From contig NZ_JAKIHN010000001.1 of NCBI RefSeq assembly GCF_021608185.1, forward strand, positions 186,001 through 250,000: DNA of 64,000 nucleotides. Reading direction: 5' to 3'. Positions 1-10,542 of the stretch are shown here, one piece after another. A program made the translations under genes and the position numbers. Numbering within the stretch: position 1 is the first letter of the stretch; every line of letters begins with the position of its first letter. This DNA comes from Flavobacterium anseongense (GTDB lineage Bacteria; Bacteroidota; Bacteroidia; Flavobacteriales; Flavobacteriaceae). The notes under the pieces were generated by a model. That model made no database searches. It was not told the DNA's origin and saw nothing but the letters and a program-made list of their open reading frames with translations.

Positions 1-430
1 AAAATAATAGTGTCCAAAAACCTTTTGTTTTTCTTACGGAATTAAGTAAAAGTGTTTTCATATAGCAATTTATTTTTTTATAATTAGTTTGATTAATGTT
101 ATTCTACTATAAAACCATTTTTGATATTTAAACATTTGTAATAAATTCAAAAGTAGTTGAATTTAGTAAAACAAAAAAATAACCAATCGATTAAATGCAT
201 TTTTTGTCGATTAAAAGCTTAATTTTATACTTGTTTGTACTAATTTTAGGTGTATAAAGTGAATTTAGTTTTAATTAACAACGATTTCCAATATCGCAAA
301 ACTACTTTTGTTAATTAAATATTTACTATTATATCGGCAAAATTAATAATATACTCGTTTAACAACGTTAATTAATAAATAAGTCTTTCCAATAGTTATG
401 AACATAATACTTAAATAATTATATAGCAAA
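1..430. other. AT-rich intergenic region, no gene seen
   Basis: No convincing coding frame on either strand. The stretch is very AT-rich. Isolated matches to the Bacteroidota -7 element (TAnnTTTG) occur near 297-310 on both strands, but none has a TTG at the right distance, so no promoter is called. Confidence 0.6.
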
Positions 431-468
431 AAATCCCCGTCTCATTCCAAAAAAAGAGACGGGGATTT
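431..468 (-). terminator. Rho-independent terminator of the giant surface-protein gene
   Basis: A 13-bp perfect stem (AAATCCCCGTCTC / GAGACGGGGATTT) with a 12-nt loop lies about 20 bases beyond the stop codon at 489. On the minus strand it is followed by a short T run. The A-rich other side means it could also work for plus-strand transcripts. Confidence 0.85.
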
Positions 469-488
469 AAAAATAAATATCTAAATGA

Positions 489-3400
489 TTATCTTATCAC
501 TTTCTTAGTTACAATAATTCCATCATCAGATGTTATTTGTACCAACAGTACTTGGTTTGCTAAACCGGCACTGATAATAGTTTGGCTTGAATTAATATCT
601 TTTAAATCTTGTAACAACCTGCCTCGTATGTCAAATATTTTAATGGATGACATTGTAACATTACTTGAATTAACAACTAAATCATTGTTCTGAGGATAAA
701 CAACAACAGTATTCGCAGTAAATGTTGGATTATCAACACCTAATGGTAAGGCATATACAATTTCGAAACGGTCATTAAAAGTTCCTGCATCCGAAGCAAA
801 TGAATAAGCACCCGTATTTAAATCATGGTATGTTGTTGTCAAATTATCTTTTACATAAATTGGTTGACTAACATCTGTAAATAAGCCATCAACATGGTCA
901 AGTGTAATTGTGTAGTTACCAGCTCCAGCCGCTTTAAACGCTAGTGGAACAACATCGGATGAATCAAATGGAAGACTTCTTCCTTGAATGGCGAATTCTC
1001 CATTATTTATTAAAGAATTTAATGCCGTTGGATTATCATTAATATAACGACCGTCAATTGCCGGGTCTATGTTTTGAGTAGCTCCAGTCATATAAGCAAC
1101 CATCATTTGATTAATATTTGACGCAGAATCAGACAAGTTCAACCAAATTCTATTACGTTCTATTGTAGTAGTAGTTTTTAAAAACTGATTTGAATTATCT
1201 CCAATACGTTGATCATTATTAAATGTCAAAGATGTAGATGGTGAAGGAACTTTAACTATAAACCCTTCTCCTACTTGAATTACTCCATTTGGCACAATAT
1301 TTAAAGTATCGCCACCAGACTGTACTCCACCAGCTGTAGTATAAGTTGCATAGGAAGGAGCAGCACTATTATTGGTTTTTCTCCAAAAATACAATCCATC
1401 ACCTGGTGTATCCGGATCATCTCCAATACCATTATCTATAATAAATTGGTCTGCATCTATAGTAGATGGATATGGGTTTCCAGTGGCATAAAATTTTCCT
1501 GTAGGTAACGATGTTAAATTTAAAGTACCATTAAAGGCAGTCCCTCCTGTAAATACTCCGTTAAATACAGCACCCGGTGCGGTTGGATGATTCCATGGCA
1601 TACGAATTAAAAATCCTTTACCAGTAACAAAACTATTAGTAGCCGTTTCAGCAACATACTGACCCGCTGCACCAAGAGTTCCATCAAATGTATAAAAACG
1701 ATTAGTTAAGGTTAATGGCGAAAACGCTAGCAATTGTTGTCCACTAACTGGTGAGGACCACAACACATAATCAAGACGAATCAACTGTGCTGTATCTCTG
1801 TTCACTATCGTTGAACCTGATCCCGAATTGGCAACATTGTTTGTTTGTATTAAGTTACTATTATTCTGCATCGTTAAGGTTCCGTTATTGATGATAGCAT
1901 CTGTAACTGTTAAATCTTTAGTAGAAGCTACTGTTACGGATTTACTTGCATCAATCTTTAGAGTATTTGCAGTTGCATCCACAACAGCTACTGTAACTGC
2001 ATGCTTCACAGTTACATCGGCAGTTGTTGGAGGTACCGCGTTTAGTATCCATGTTGCTGCAGTATTCCAATCCCCATTTTGGACTGTATAGTAAGCATCC
2101 GGACCAGCATTGGCCAAAGTAATATTGTTTTGTCCTGCAATTAATGAACCGGTAGTTGCTGTCGTTACTGTATTTGCAGTAGCGTCATTTGAAGCAGTAG
2201 CATAAACATTACTATATCCTGTAGTTTCATCAGTTCCTGTACTATAATAAGTAATTAAAACCGGTGACTCAGTATTGCCATTAAGCTCTCCATCGCAATA
2301 CGATGAAGTTAAGGTTACATTACCAGTGGCAGCAGTTGCGGGTGTTATACTGTATACTCGTTTAATGGTATTTGTAGCACTTGGTGTTGTAACTGATTTT
2401 TGCACAAATCGTTTTATGTTGGTGCTTCCCAAGGCAGTTGCTGAAGTAATAGCAATTCCCAAATAATTTGTACCAGAAACAAACGTACGTGTAGTTTGAA
2501 CATAACCATTTCCTTGTGAAGGTGAACCGGAATTAATAAATTGTTTTGAACAAGTTTCACCTATTACAGTTGCTGTAGAACCTAACGTTACATTATTACT
2601 TCCATTTAAATCTAAATTACCATCAGTAAAAGTAAAGTTTCCATTAATTGTTGGACTACCTGTTAAACTAAATCCGGCAGCATTGTTTAAGGCAATAATA
2701 CCTAAAGTTGCTCCTGAGATTGTTTTACTGGCACCATTCATAGTAAGTATACCGGCACCTGTTGAAGTATGTGTCCCAGTACCTATAATATTACCCGCTA
2801 ATGCAATTGGATTTGTACCACTAGCCAATGTTCCTGATGCTAAATTAAGATCTCCGTTTACTGTAATACTTGCTCCTTGCGTAGTAGTGTTGGTGCTACT
2901 ATTGGTCAAGTTGTTCATAGTGGTATTAGGGAAGTTTGCGGCTATAGCAGCAGTTCCATAAAACTCATAGTTGGCAGCTGCATTAAAAGTACGAGTAGCA
3001 ATTGAATTAGAAATAGAACCCACCGTTGTAGATACCACACCATTTGGATTGGCTGTTCTTAATGTAGCACCGGATGCTAAGGTAAATGTTCCGTTTGTAG
3101 CACCGCCGTTAACAGTAAAAGTATTAGTATCTAAAGTACCATTTACCTTGAACACATCATACGGATTACTATTAGGCCCAATTCCGATATTCGTTAACAA
3201 CTTAACAACAGTTCCTGCATTAACTGTAAAATCTCCACCGTAAGAAATTGTCGAACCACTGTAGGTTAGAGTTTGAGGAGTAGCTATTGTTCCTACTCCG
3301 TTAAAGACAAATCCTTTTGGGGTACCACTTCCCGCAACATAAGGCCTTCCTGAAGTATTTGACCAGTTGAAATTTCCTTTAATACCAAAAGTAATATCAT

Positions 3401-6400
3401 AAGTGGTTAATGCTGTACCTCCAGTCATCCAGTCAAACGCCGTTGTTGTGCTAGACCCTGTGAAAGTTGCATCACCATTGGCTTGAAATAGAATTGTATT
3501 GGTTGGACTAGGTAATGATAATGAAGCTGCATTAGCATTATTTGGCGACATAAATACTGAAAAGACAGAAGTAGCACCATTTACCGTTACCGTAGCACCT
3601 GCAGTAGCAGCATTACCGGTAACATTAAAGGTACCCGCTGATTGTGTAAAATTACCACCAACCGTTAATGCTAAAGCTGAAGCTCCACTTGTTACAGTAT
3701 AAGTTCCTGCAGTTTGGCTGTAATTACCACCCAATGTTAATGAACCTCCTTGAACAAAAGCTCCTGCTCCCGAAATGGTAAGGTTGTTATAATTATTAGT
3801 CGCTGCCGGTGATAAAACCGGAATGGTTAACCCTGTGGCATTACTAAAGTTTACTGTACTTCCTGTAACTGTATAAACTCCAGAACCTGGCGTAAAATTT
3901 GTTCCTGCAATACCAATAGTTCCTGAAGATGCCAATGTTCTATCTCCATTACCAGTATTAGTGATATTAGCATAAGAAGTAGCCGGAATCGTTTGAGAAT
4001 TTCCGCTGCTAAAGTTAAATACATTCACAGTTCCCGGAGTAGTTGTTGCAGTAGTTGGAGTATATGTATTCGCAACATCTATGGTTCCTGTAGTCAAAGT
4101 TCTTGCTCCATTACCACTATTACTTAAATCATAATATTTAACAGAACCTATCGTTTGTGATCCTGAACCAGTATAATCAACTGTACTTCCTGAAGTAGCA
4201 GTATAAACTCCAGCACCCGGAGTAAAAGTTCCTGCTATACCGGTAGTTCCTGCTGTCCAAACACGCGCACCTCCTGTACCGTTTAAGTTACCATAACTAA
4301 ATGCTGGTATCGTTTGAGAAGAAGCAGATGATAAACTAAAAGTACTGGTTGCATTCCATGTACCTGTACCTCCTGTATAAGTAACATTTCCTAATACCGT
4401 TATCGCAGCAGGTGAAGCGCCAACCGTAAAGAAATTGCCAGTACCATCAAAAGTAAGGCTATTGACAGTTACTGCTGTTGTTAAATTCAAGTTAGCTGCA
4501 GCACCTGTAGAACCATTAGTCAAGGTTACTGTATCAGAAGAACCAGGAACTCCTGATGGACTCCAGTTAGCACCTGTATTCCATGAACCATCAGTATCAC
4601 CAACCCATATGTAAGTTACTGGCGGTGCATCACGACCTGTCCATTCTACCGAACCAAGAGGTGCGGCAGTTTCTGACACACCGGTAGCATTCGAAATCAA
4701 ACTTCCACCACTATATGAACCTGTTGAAGTTGTCCAAGTAGAACCATCCCAATAAGCTGCTTTTATCAAAGAAGCTGTACCGTTTTCATCCTCAGCACCT
4801 GTAATGGCAAGAGCAGGATTAATATAATAATTATAAGTCCCACCTGCACCATTCTCAGAGAATGTCCAATAACGACTCAGATAATTAGTAGGACTTGATG
4901 GTGTATTCATATTCACACTAACATCATCAATTACTTTTGCCCCTACTACACGTGCAACAGAGTTTGCTGTAAACTGAAGTGAAACTGGTGAATATTGTAG
5001 TGTACCTGTATTTTCTCCTATTGGAAATAAATAAGTAGCTGCACCTGTTGCAATACTTCTTTTGTATAAACCTGATCCATTAATAACAATCATTTTAGAA
5101 GTTCCAGGAGTAGTAATCGATTGTGTTCCGGCTGAAATTAAGTCATTGCTTCCTAAAAGGATTCTACCGGCTGTAATGGTTAATGCACCTGTAACAGTTC
5201 TTGACCCACTTAAAGTTATTTCCGGTGTTGAAAATGTATTATTGAAAGTAACGTTAACTGGTCCATTAGTTGCCGGAAATTCTTCTCCAGTAGTTTGCGT
5301 GCCAACTGCAGTTACATAAGCTAATGTGGTAGTTGTTCCATAAGTAACCGTACCAGAAGTCACGGCAGTACCGCTTGAAGCTGCTGTAAAAGTTGTCCCT
5401 GCATTCATAGCCAAAGTACCTGTAACAGCTATACCTGTTGGGTTTGAAACTGTAACATTAATAGTGTTTGAAATAGTTCCTACTGTTGTAACTGACTGGC
5501 TCGAAGATCCATTAAATTCAAGAACACCAGAACCAGTACTTGATTCTGTAATTGTTCCTCCTGATTGATTAAATGTAGCTGAGGTTCTAATCGTACCTGT
5601 ACCTGCACCTGCTGCGCAATTTATAGTTCCACCAGATTGTGAATAATTAGTACAAACAATAGTTCCGCTTGAAGCAGTTCCAAGTCTGAATTCTGCTGAA
5701 CCAGTACTTGTCATTGTGAATGTTCCGGCAGCAGTTATTGTGCCTCCACCAATATTTGGAGCTGTGCTTAAGGAAGAGGTATTCCATGTAAAGTTTCCAA
5801 ATGTTTGTCCAGTTAAACCATTAGGGAAAGTCCCAGCTGTAGGACTTGTTAATCCTAAAACAGCACAAGTTGAAGTAGTTCCCCAGGTAGCAGTTGGAAT
5901 GGCTGGTGTTGCTGCTGAAACACCAGCATTAGCATTATTATGATTATATGTACCTGTCGTAAACAAAAGATTTGACGTTGTACCGCCCGAAACAAGTCCG
6001 GCACTGTTGATAGTCCCCGTAACTGTTGTTGTACTATTAGTTACCGTATAAGTGTTATTACTTGAAGTATTAGCTCCAAGAGTCAATGTTCCGGCAATAC
6101 TTGCCGTTTGTGTTCCTGAATAAGCAAGATTAATACTGTTAGCGCCTGTACTTCCCAGTTGCAAATGACTGCCACTTGGTATATCTAAATCTGTTCCTGC
6201 TCCTCCGCTAATAGTTAGTGTAACGGCTGCGGCACTTTGTAACGTTACATTCACGTTACCTGTTAAAAGTAATTTTCCAATTGTTTCCGCAGGGACTGCT
6301 GTAACAGTTGGTGTTGGTACTGTTGATCCGTCAAATACAAGTATATCACTCGAAGAAGGAGTAGTTCTATCAGGTGTCCAGTTAGCTGCTGTAGTCCATA

Positions 6401-9400
6401 GAGTATCTGTTGAACCATCCCAAGTATAAGTAGTTGAAGCTTTTACTCTTCCTGTAAATTCTGAAGTCGTTGTAATTGGCAAAGTAGTTTCAGTAACACC
6501 AGAAGTGATGGTTAATACATTAGAAGCTGCCGTACTTGTTGCTTGTTTCCAGGGTGAAGCTCCATTCCAAACATTCATTTTTATATTGCCTTCTGTACCA
6601 ACAATATCATCAACTGGTAAATAAGTAGCTGAAGCAGTATATGTATAAGTACCTGCAGCACTGTTGCTTAATTGCCAGTATCTTGAGATATAATCGGTTT
6701 GCACATCTACATCATTAATATCTGGATGAATCGCATCTACTGGTCTGACTCCAATTGTTCTGGCATCACTACTGGCAGAAAAATCTAATGTAAAAGGTGA
6801 ATACTCTGTCGTTACTGTATTCTCTCCAACGTGATATGTAAAAGCAGCAGAATTTCCGGTTGCAAAATCTTTCTTCATTTGGCCTGTACCTTGTATTAAT
6901 ACATAACCGTTAGTACGAGCTACTGCTGATGTAGTGGTCACAAAATTAAAACTATTGTTGTTGCCTATATCTATAATACCATTCGTAAAAGTTGCTGTCC
7001 CACTTAAAGTAACGTCACCGATACTAAAAGTAACTGCCGCAGCAGGTGCAGCGAGTGTATTATCAAAAGTTAAACTATTGAATTTTGCTGTTGGTGAAGC
7101 CGTTAAATTTTGAAACGTTCCACCACCACTAACCGTTTGTGCTGTTGTATTAGAGTTTACTGTAGTACCAGTCCTATTATTAAAGGCAATACCTGTTATA
7201 TCCGTTAAAGTACCATTATTGATAATATTTCCTTTAATTCTTAAAACAGTTCCACCAGAAATAGTTCTAACTTCAGAACCTGAATTGATGGTTAAATTAC
7301 CCCAAATATCAAAACCATTTCCTGACGTTACCGAACCCGAAACAAATCTATTTGCTCCGGCAACTGCTCCTCCATTGGCTATTACATTCCCTAATTGCAA
7401 ATTACTATTGCCTACATATGTATCCACATTGAAACCGTTTGTTGCGGTTGAGGCATTTCCTGTTGCTCCACCAAATTGCATGGTGTTGCCCACAAAACTT
7501 CTATTAGAACTTGTATTATTAAAACGCATAGTCAAACCAGCTCCAGAAAAAGGCGGGTCATTAAATAATATGGTACCACCAGTCACGCCTGTTACAACAG
7601 CTGCAGACAAATCAAAAATGTGAGTTCCGGATGCAACACTGGTTCCTGATACGCCACTATTAGGATCTATATTTAAGTTCCCTGAAGTCATATTAAATGT
7701 TCCGGTTGTCATGGAAATATTTCCGTTAACATTAAAGGTACCACCGTTATTGGTAAGCGTACCTCCACTAACTGTAAGAACAGCCAAACCGCCCCCTACT
7801 GCACCGAGATTCAATGTATTGGTATTGTTGGTCAGCGTACCGGCAGCAACCGTAATCGCATTGATTGCAGTTCTGTCTTCATTTATCTGCACATCGGTGC
7901 TTGCTGCATTAATCTGTACTCTATCCGGCACACCTGCACCGCTTGTTCCTATTGCCCATGTTTTATCACCACTGCCTACACCATAAGCTGCACCAGTTCT
8001 GAATGATAGTGTAGAACCTGTGGCATAAGTAGGTGAATTGTTAGCTACATAACCCCCTGAATTAATAGTTAGGAAAGCACCTGTTTGAATAGTTGTTAAC
8101 CCAGCACCACAATCAAGACCTCCTGCCTGAATTTGCAACTGACCACCTGCTGTAGAAGAGGTAACACTTAACAAACCACCAGATGTAGAAGCCACTGTTT
8201 TAAGTGTACCTGTTGAACCCACAACTCTCAACACACCACTTGCATTGGTAAAATCTATTACCCTTGTTCCTCCTGTAACACGAATGTTACCTCCATTGCC
8301 ATTTACAGTCAATTGAAATGCTCCAATTTTTAGAGGGCCCGTATTAAGTAACTGCAACACATCGCCAGATGCTCCATCAACGGTAACATTTGTACCTACT
8401 ACAAGACCGCCAACCGCAGTATTATTGTTTACTAAATAAGCAAAGCAATTAGTGGCTCCTATTGTATTTAAACCGCTACCGGTTATTGTTTGTGTACCTG
8501 AACCATTGAAAAAAACTGCTTTATTATTGTGTGTGAAAGTACCATTTTGTGTAAAACTTCCTCCTATGTACAAATCGCCATTTGTGCCATTAAGTGTTAA
8601 CCCACAACTTGCATTTACTGTAACTGTACCTGCACAACCACGAGCTGCAGCAGCAGTTGTTAACACTGTACTTGCAGTTTGTATGGTAACATTAAAAGGA
8701 ACACCACTACCTGCAGTATTGCTATTACCCGTCCACTCATTACCCATACCATATCCAGCACCGGTTGAGTAAACCAGTGTGGAAGCACCTCCATAAGTTG
8801 GTGTAGAAGTAAAATAACCATTTGCATTAATTTGAGCCGTACCATTTAAAGTTAAAGCTGTTCCTGTAACCTGTCCCACTGTTTGAAAAACCCCTGTAGT
8901 ACCAGTAGTAGGAACTGTTCTTGCAACAGTCATATTAATACCGCCGCCAGCACCACTGATGCTAACATTGTATGGACCTGCTGTGGTTGGCCAAAACACA
9001 TCCGCATTTACTGTATAATTACTTCCGGTATTGGCAAATATCAAAGTACCTGTAGTAGCAGTATAAGTCCATACACCTGAGCCTGTAGCCCAGCCACCAT
9101 TGTTTAATTGAAAAGAACCTGCTACAGAAACTGCAGCATTGGCTGTTACAGTATGGCTTGCAGCAAATGTTCTGCCTGAATTTATAGTTATAGCTTTTGA
9201 AAAAGTAAGTGCACTACCTGATGTAACTACACCTGCACCTGATACTGTAAGACTACCCAAAGGAGAACTGGAATTATTAGTAATTGTCGATGCACTTGAA
9301 CCAGTATATCTTAGACCTTGTTCTGTACCCGTTCCTAAATTCCATACAGCACCAGAAGCCATCGTAAAATTACCAGTGTAATCAATATAATAGGTATTGC

Positions 9401-9767
9401 TACCTGTCATATTAATAATGGCAGTAGAATTAATTGTTACGTTTCCACTAACTGTTAACAAACGCGGAGTTCCGCCAGAAAATGTAAGTGTACCACTTAA
9501 ATCTAAAGTTTTACATGGGTTAGTTCCAGAACTCATACCTGTCACTGTTCTCCCGGATGGAATAACCACGTCGTGCGCTGATGTAGGAATAAGTCCCAAA
9601 CTCCAGTTACCTGCTGTATTCCAAGCACCTGAGGCTACGTTAAACGTATTTGTTTGTGCAAAAACACTTCCGCTAGTTCCCAAAAGCAATAACAAAAGAA
9701 CAAATAAGGAATTACAATTGCTTAACATCCTTTTTGCAATTGTAAAAAAAGAAGTAAAAATTTTCAT
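489..9767 (-). CDS. Giant T9SS-secreted beta-rich surface protein (3092 aa)
   Basis: Predicted cell-surface or secreted adhesin-like protein. A signal peptide is visible (hydrophobic LFVLLLLLLG, then SVFAQT). The body is Thr/Ser/Gly/Asn-rich and low in charge, typical of repetitive beta-helix or beta-sandwich surface proteins. A module beginning with a W-N-T-x-x-x-W motif followed by P-x-x-x-D-x-V recurs near residues 50, 1115, 1720 and 2560. A second module (ATG...GENT...YSP...SRYW) occurs twice, near 970 and 1570. The C-terminal about 75 residues (VVYPQNNDLVV..., KIFDIRGRL, VTKKVIR) match a type A T9SS sorting domain, so export by T9SS and cleavage of the tail are expected. It stands alone, with a strong terminator downstream. 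The ligand is unknown. Many long frames on the opposite strand are by-products of its composition. Confidence 0.85.
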   Translation of the reverse strand: MKIFTSFFTIAKRMLSNCNSLFVLLLLLLGTSGSVFAQTNTFNVASGAWNTAGNWSLGLIPTSAHDVVIPSGRTVTGMSSGTNPCKTLDLSGTLTFSGGTPRLLTVSGNVTINSTAIINMTGSNTYYIDYTGNFTMASGAVWNLGTGTEQGLRYTGSSASTITNNSSSPLGSLTVSGAGVVTSGSALTFSKAITINSGRTFAASHTVTANAAVSVAGSFQLNNGGWATGSGVWTYTATTGTLIFANTGSNYTVNADVFWPTTAGPYNVSISGAGGGINMTVARTVPTTGTTGVFQTVGQVTGTALTLNGTAQINANGYFTSTPTYGGASTLVYSTGAGYGMGNEWTGNSNTAGSGVPFNVTIQTASTVLTTAAAARGCAGTVTVNASCGLTLNGTNGDLYIGGSFTQNGTFTHNNKAVFFNGSGTQTITGSGLNTIGATNCFAYLVNNNTAVGGLVVGTNVTVDGASGDVLQLLNTGPLKIGAFQLTVNGNGGNIRVTGGTRVIDFTNASGVLRVVGSTGTLKTVASTSGGLLSVTSSTAGGQLQIQAGGLDCGAGLTTIQTGAFLTINSGGYVANNSPTYATGSTLSFRTGAAYGVGSGDKTWAIGTSGAGVPDRVQINAASTDVQINEDRTAINAITVAAGTLTNNTNTLNLGAVGGGLAVLTVSGGTLTNNGGTFNVNGNISMTTGTFNMTSGNLNIDPNSGVSGTSVASGTHIFDLSAAVVTGVTGGTILFNDPPFSGAGLTMRFNNTSSNRSFVGNTMQFGGATGNASTATNGFNVDTYVGNSNLQLGNVIANGGAVAGANRFVSGSVTSGNGFDIWGNLTINSGSEVRTISGGTVLRIKGNIINNGTLTDITGIAFNNRTGTTVNSNTTAQTVSGGGTFQNLTASPTAKFNSLTFDNTLAAPAAAVTFSIGDVTLSGTATFTNGIIDIGNNNSFNFVTTTSAVARTNGYVLIQGTGQMKKDFATGNSAAFTYHVGENTVTTEYSPFTLDFSASSDARTIGVRPVDAIHPDINDVDVQTDYISRYWQLSNSAAGTYTYTASATYLPVDDIVGTEGNIKMNVWNGASPWKQATSTAASNVLTITSGVTETTLPITTTSEFTGRVKASTTYTWDGSTDTLWTTAANWTPDRTTPSSSDILVFDGSTVPTPTVTAVPAETIGKLLLTGNVNVTLQSAAAVTLTISGGAGTDLDIPSGSHLQLGSTGANSINLAYSGTQTASIAGTLTLGANTSSNNTYTVTNSTTTVTGTINSAGLVSGGTTSNLLFTTGTYNHNNANAGVSAATPAIPTATWGTTSTCAVLGLTSPTAGTFPNGLTGQTFGNFTWNTSSLSTAPNIGGGTITAAGTFTMTSTGSAEFRLGTASSGTIVCTNYSQSGGTINCAAGAGTGTIRTSATFNQSGGTITESSTGSGVLEFNGSSSQSVTTVGTISNTINVTVSNPTGIAVTGTLAMNAGTTFTAASSGTAVTSGTVTYGTTTTLAYVTAVGTQTTGEEFPATNGPVNVTFNNTFSTPEITLSGSRTVTGALTITAGRILLGSNDLISAGTQSITTPGTSKMIVINGSGLYKRSIATGAATYLFPIGENTGTLQYSPVSLQFTANSVARVVGAKVIDDVSVNMNTPSSPTNYLSRYWTFSENGAGGTYNYYINPALAITGAEDENGTASLIKAAYWDGSTWTTSTGSYSGGSLISNATGVSETAAPLGSVEWTGRDAPPVTYIWVGDTDGSWNTGANWSPSGVPGSSDTVTLTNGSTGAAANLNLTTAVTVNSLTFDGTGNFFTVGASPAAITVLGNVTYTGGTGTWNATSTFSLSSASSQTIPAFSYGNLNGTGGARVWTAGTTGIAGTFTPGAGVYTATSGSTVDYTGSGSQTIGSVKYYDLSNSGNGARTLTTGTIDVANTYTPTTATTTPGTVNVFNFSSGNSQTIPATSYANITNTGNGDRTLASSGTIGIAGTNFTPGSGVYTVTGSTVNFSNATGLTIPVLSPAATNNYNNLTISGAGAFVQGGSLTLGGNYSQTAGTYTVTSGASALALTVGGNFTQSAGTFNVTGNAATAGATVTVNGATSVFSVFMSPNNANAASLSLPSPTNTILFQANGDATFTGSSTTTAFDWMTGGTALTTYDITFGIKGNFNWSNTSGRPYVAGSGTPKGFVFNGVGTIATPQTLTYSGSTISYGGDFTVNAGTVVKLLTNIGIGPNSNPYDVFKVNGTLDTNTFTVNGGATNGTFTLASGATLRTANPNGVVSTTVGSISNSIATRTFNAAANYEFYGTAAIAANFPNTTMNNLTNSSTNTTTQGASITVNGDLNLASGTLASGTNPIALAGNIIGTGTHTSTGAGILTMNGASKTISGATLGIIALNNAAGFSLTGSPTINGNFTFTDGNLDLNGSNNVTLGSTATVIGETCSKQFINSGSPSQGNGYVQTTRTFVSGTNYLGIAITSATALGSTNIKRFVQKSVTTPSATNTIKRVYSITPATAATGNVTLTSSYCDGELNGNTESPVLITYYSTGTDETTGYSNVYATASNDATANTVTTATTGSLIAGQNNITLANAGPDAYYTVQNGDWNTAATWILNAVPPTTADVTVKHAVTVAVVDATANTLKIDASKSVTVASTKDLTVTDAIINNGTLTMQNNSNLIQTNNVANSGSGSTIVNRDTAQLIRLDYVLWSSPVSGQQLLAFSPLTLTNRFYTFDGTLGAAGQYVAETATNSFVTGKGFLIRMPWNHPTAPGAVFNGVFTGGTAFNGTLNLTSLPTGKFYATGNPYPSTIDADQFIIDNGIGDDPDTPGDGLYFWRKTNNSAAPSYATYTTAGGVQSGGDTLNIVPNGVIQVGEGFIVKVPSPSTSLTFNNDQRIGDNSNQFLKTTTTIERNRIWLNLSDSASNINQMMVAYMTGATQNIDPAIDGRYINDNPTALNSLINNGEFAIQGRSLPFDSSDVVPLAFKAAGAGNYTITLDHVDGLFTDVSQPIYVKDNLTTTYHDLNTGAYSFASDAGTFNDRFEIVYALPLGVDNPTFTANTVVVYPQNNDLVVNSSNVTMSSIKIFDIRGRLLQDLKDINSSQTIISAGLANQVLLVQITSDDGIIVTKKVIR

Positions 9768-10134
9768 AAATCGAGTGGTATTAAATATTTTAATTTATTG
9801 GTTTGGTTTAAAAATATGTTCCATATAATCGCAAGAAATAGAGCCTGAAAAATGTTTTTCCCAAGTTCACATTTATTCGAAATCGATTTAGGGGGACGCT
9901 AAACTACAATAAAATACGTTAAAACAACATTTTCAGCCAATTAAATTAACTATAACGTTTTCGCTGTAATATTAAACTTAAATCACTTTTATAACAACTA
10001 TAAAATAGAATACCCTAATCAAAAAATTACAAGTCTATGAAAAAAGAAAACTAGGTTCCTAAATTCAACAAAACAAAAAACGACTTCATCCAAAATTTAG
10101 GAAGAAGCCGTTTTACTTTTAAAACTATAGCTTT
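9768..10134. other. Intergenic region upstream of the giant surface-protein gene
   Basis: This holds the 5' flank of the giant gene and, at its right end, the terminator of the DUF3467 gene (10077-10114). No coding frame is convincing. No exact TTG/TAnnTTTG promoter for the giant gene was found on the minus strand. Confidence 0.5.
10077..10114 (-). terminator. Terminator after the DUF3467 gene
   Basis: Imperfect 15-bp stem with two mismatches: AAAACGACTTCATCC pairs with GGAAGAAGCCGTTTT around an 8-nt loop. It lies 20 bases past the stop at 10135, with T-rich sequence following on the minus strand. Confidence 0.75.
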
Positions 10135-10446
10135 TTATGCCTGACCTGCAGTACCAAAATTCAATGGAATTTGTGGTTGTTCTGTATCTTTGATTTCACC
10201 ATTAGTTTGTTCAAATCGATGAATGTTTTCACCCATTGCTTTCAGAAATCTTTTAGCATGTTGTGGAGTTAACACTATTCTCGATTTTACTTTTGCCTTT
10301 GGCACACCCGGCATAATTGTTACGAAATCAATGACAAACTCAGATGCGGAGTGATTGATAATTGCCAAGTTGGAATAAATTCCTTCGGCTGTTTTCTCAT
10401 CCAATTCTATATTGATTTGTCCTTGTTGTTGATTATTATCGCTCAT
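10135..10446 (-). CDS. DUF3467 family protein (103 aa)
   Basis: Small soluble acidic protein of the DUF3467 family, function unknown. Recognisable features are the N-terminal QINIELDEKTAEGIYSNLA segment, the central F-V-I-D-F-V-x-x-M-P-G-V-P-K-A-K-V-K-S-R-I pattern and TPQHAKRF. Residues 1-8 are Gln/Asn-rich. It lies downstream of rpoC on the same strand, an arrangement I recall from other Bacteroidota. A hairpin with a T run (10482-10520) separates the two, so it may be expressed by read-through of rpoC or from its own promoter. No signal peptide or membrane segment is present. The neighbourhood suggests, but does not show, a role connected with transcription or translation. Confidence 0.8.
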   Translation of the reverse strand: MSDNNQQQGQINIELDEKTAEGIYSNLAIINHSASEFVIDFVTIMPGVPKAKVKSRIVLTPQHAKRFLKAMGENIHRFEQTNGEIKDTEQPQIPLNFGTAGQA

Positions 10447-10481
10447 TTGATATTATATTTAGATATTAAAATTTGCTAATT

Positions 10482-10520
10482 AAAAAGCCACTAATTTAAA
10501 AATTAAAATAGTGGCTTTTA
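10482..10520 (-). terminator. Hairpin terminator between rpoC and the DUF3467 gene
   Basis: AAAAAGCCACTA pairs with TAGTGGCTTTT across a 15-nt A/T-rich loop, about 23 bases beyond the rpoC stop. The T run follows on the minus strand. It would limit transcription from rpoC into the DUF3467 gene. Confidence 0.75.
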
Positions 10521-10542
10521 TTTATTTAACTTAATCTTCTGA

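Noticed and set aside
297..310. TAnnTTTG matches on both strands in the first intergenic region
   Set aside because: No TTG at 17-23 nt on either strand and no gene to serve.
1828..9828. Many long open frames on the plus strand and in a second minus-strand frame across the giant gene
   Set aside because: They follow from its Thr/Val/Gly codon composition, lack plausible domains and overlap a single intact frame with signal peptide and sorting domain.
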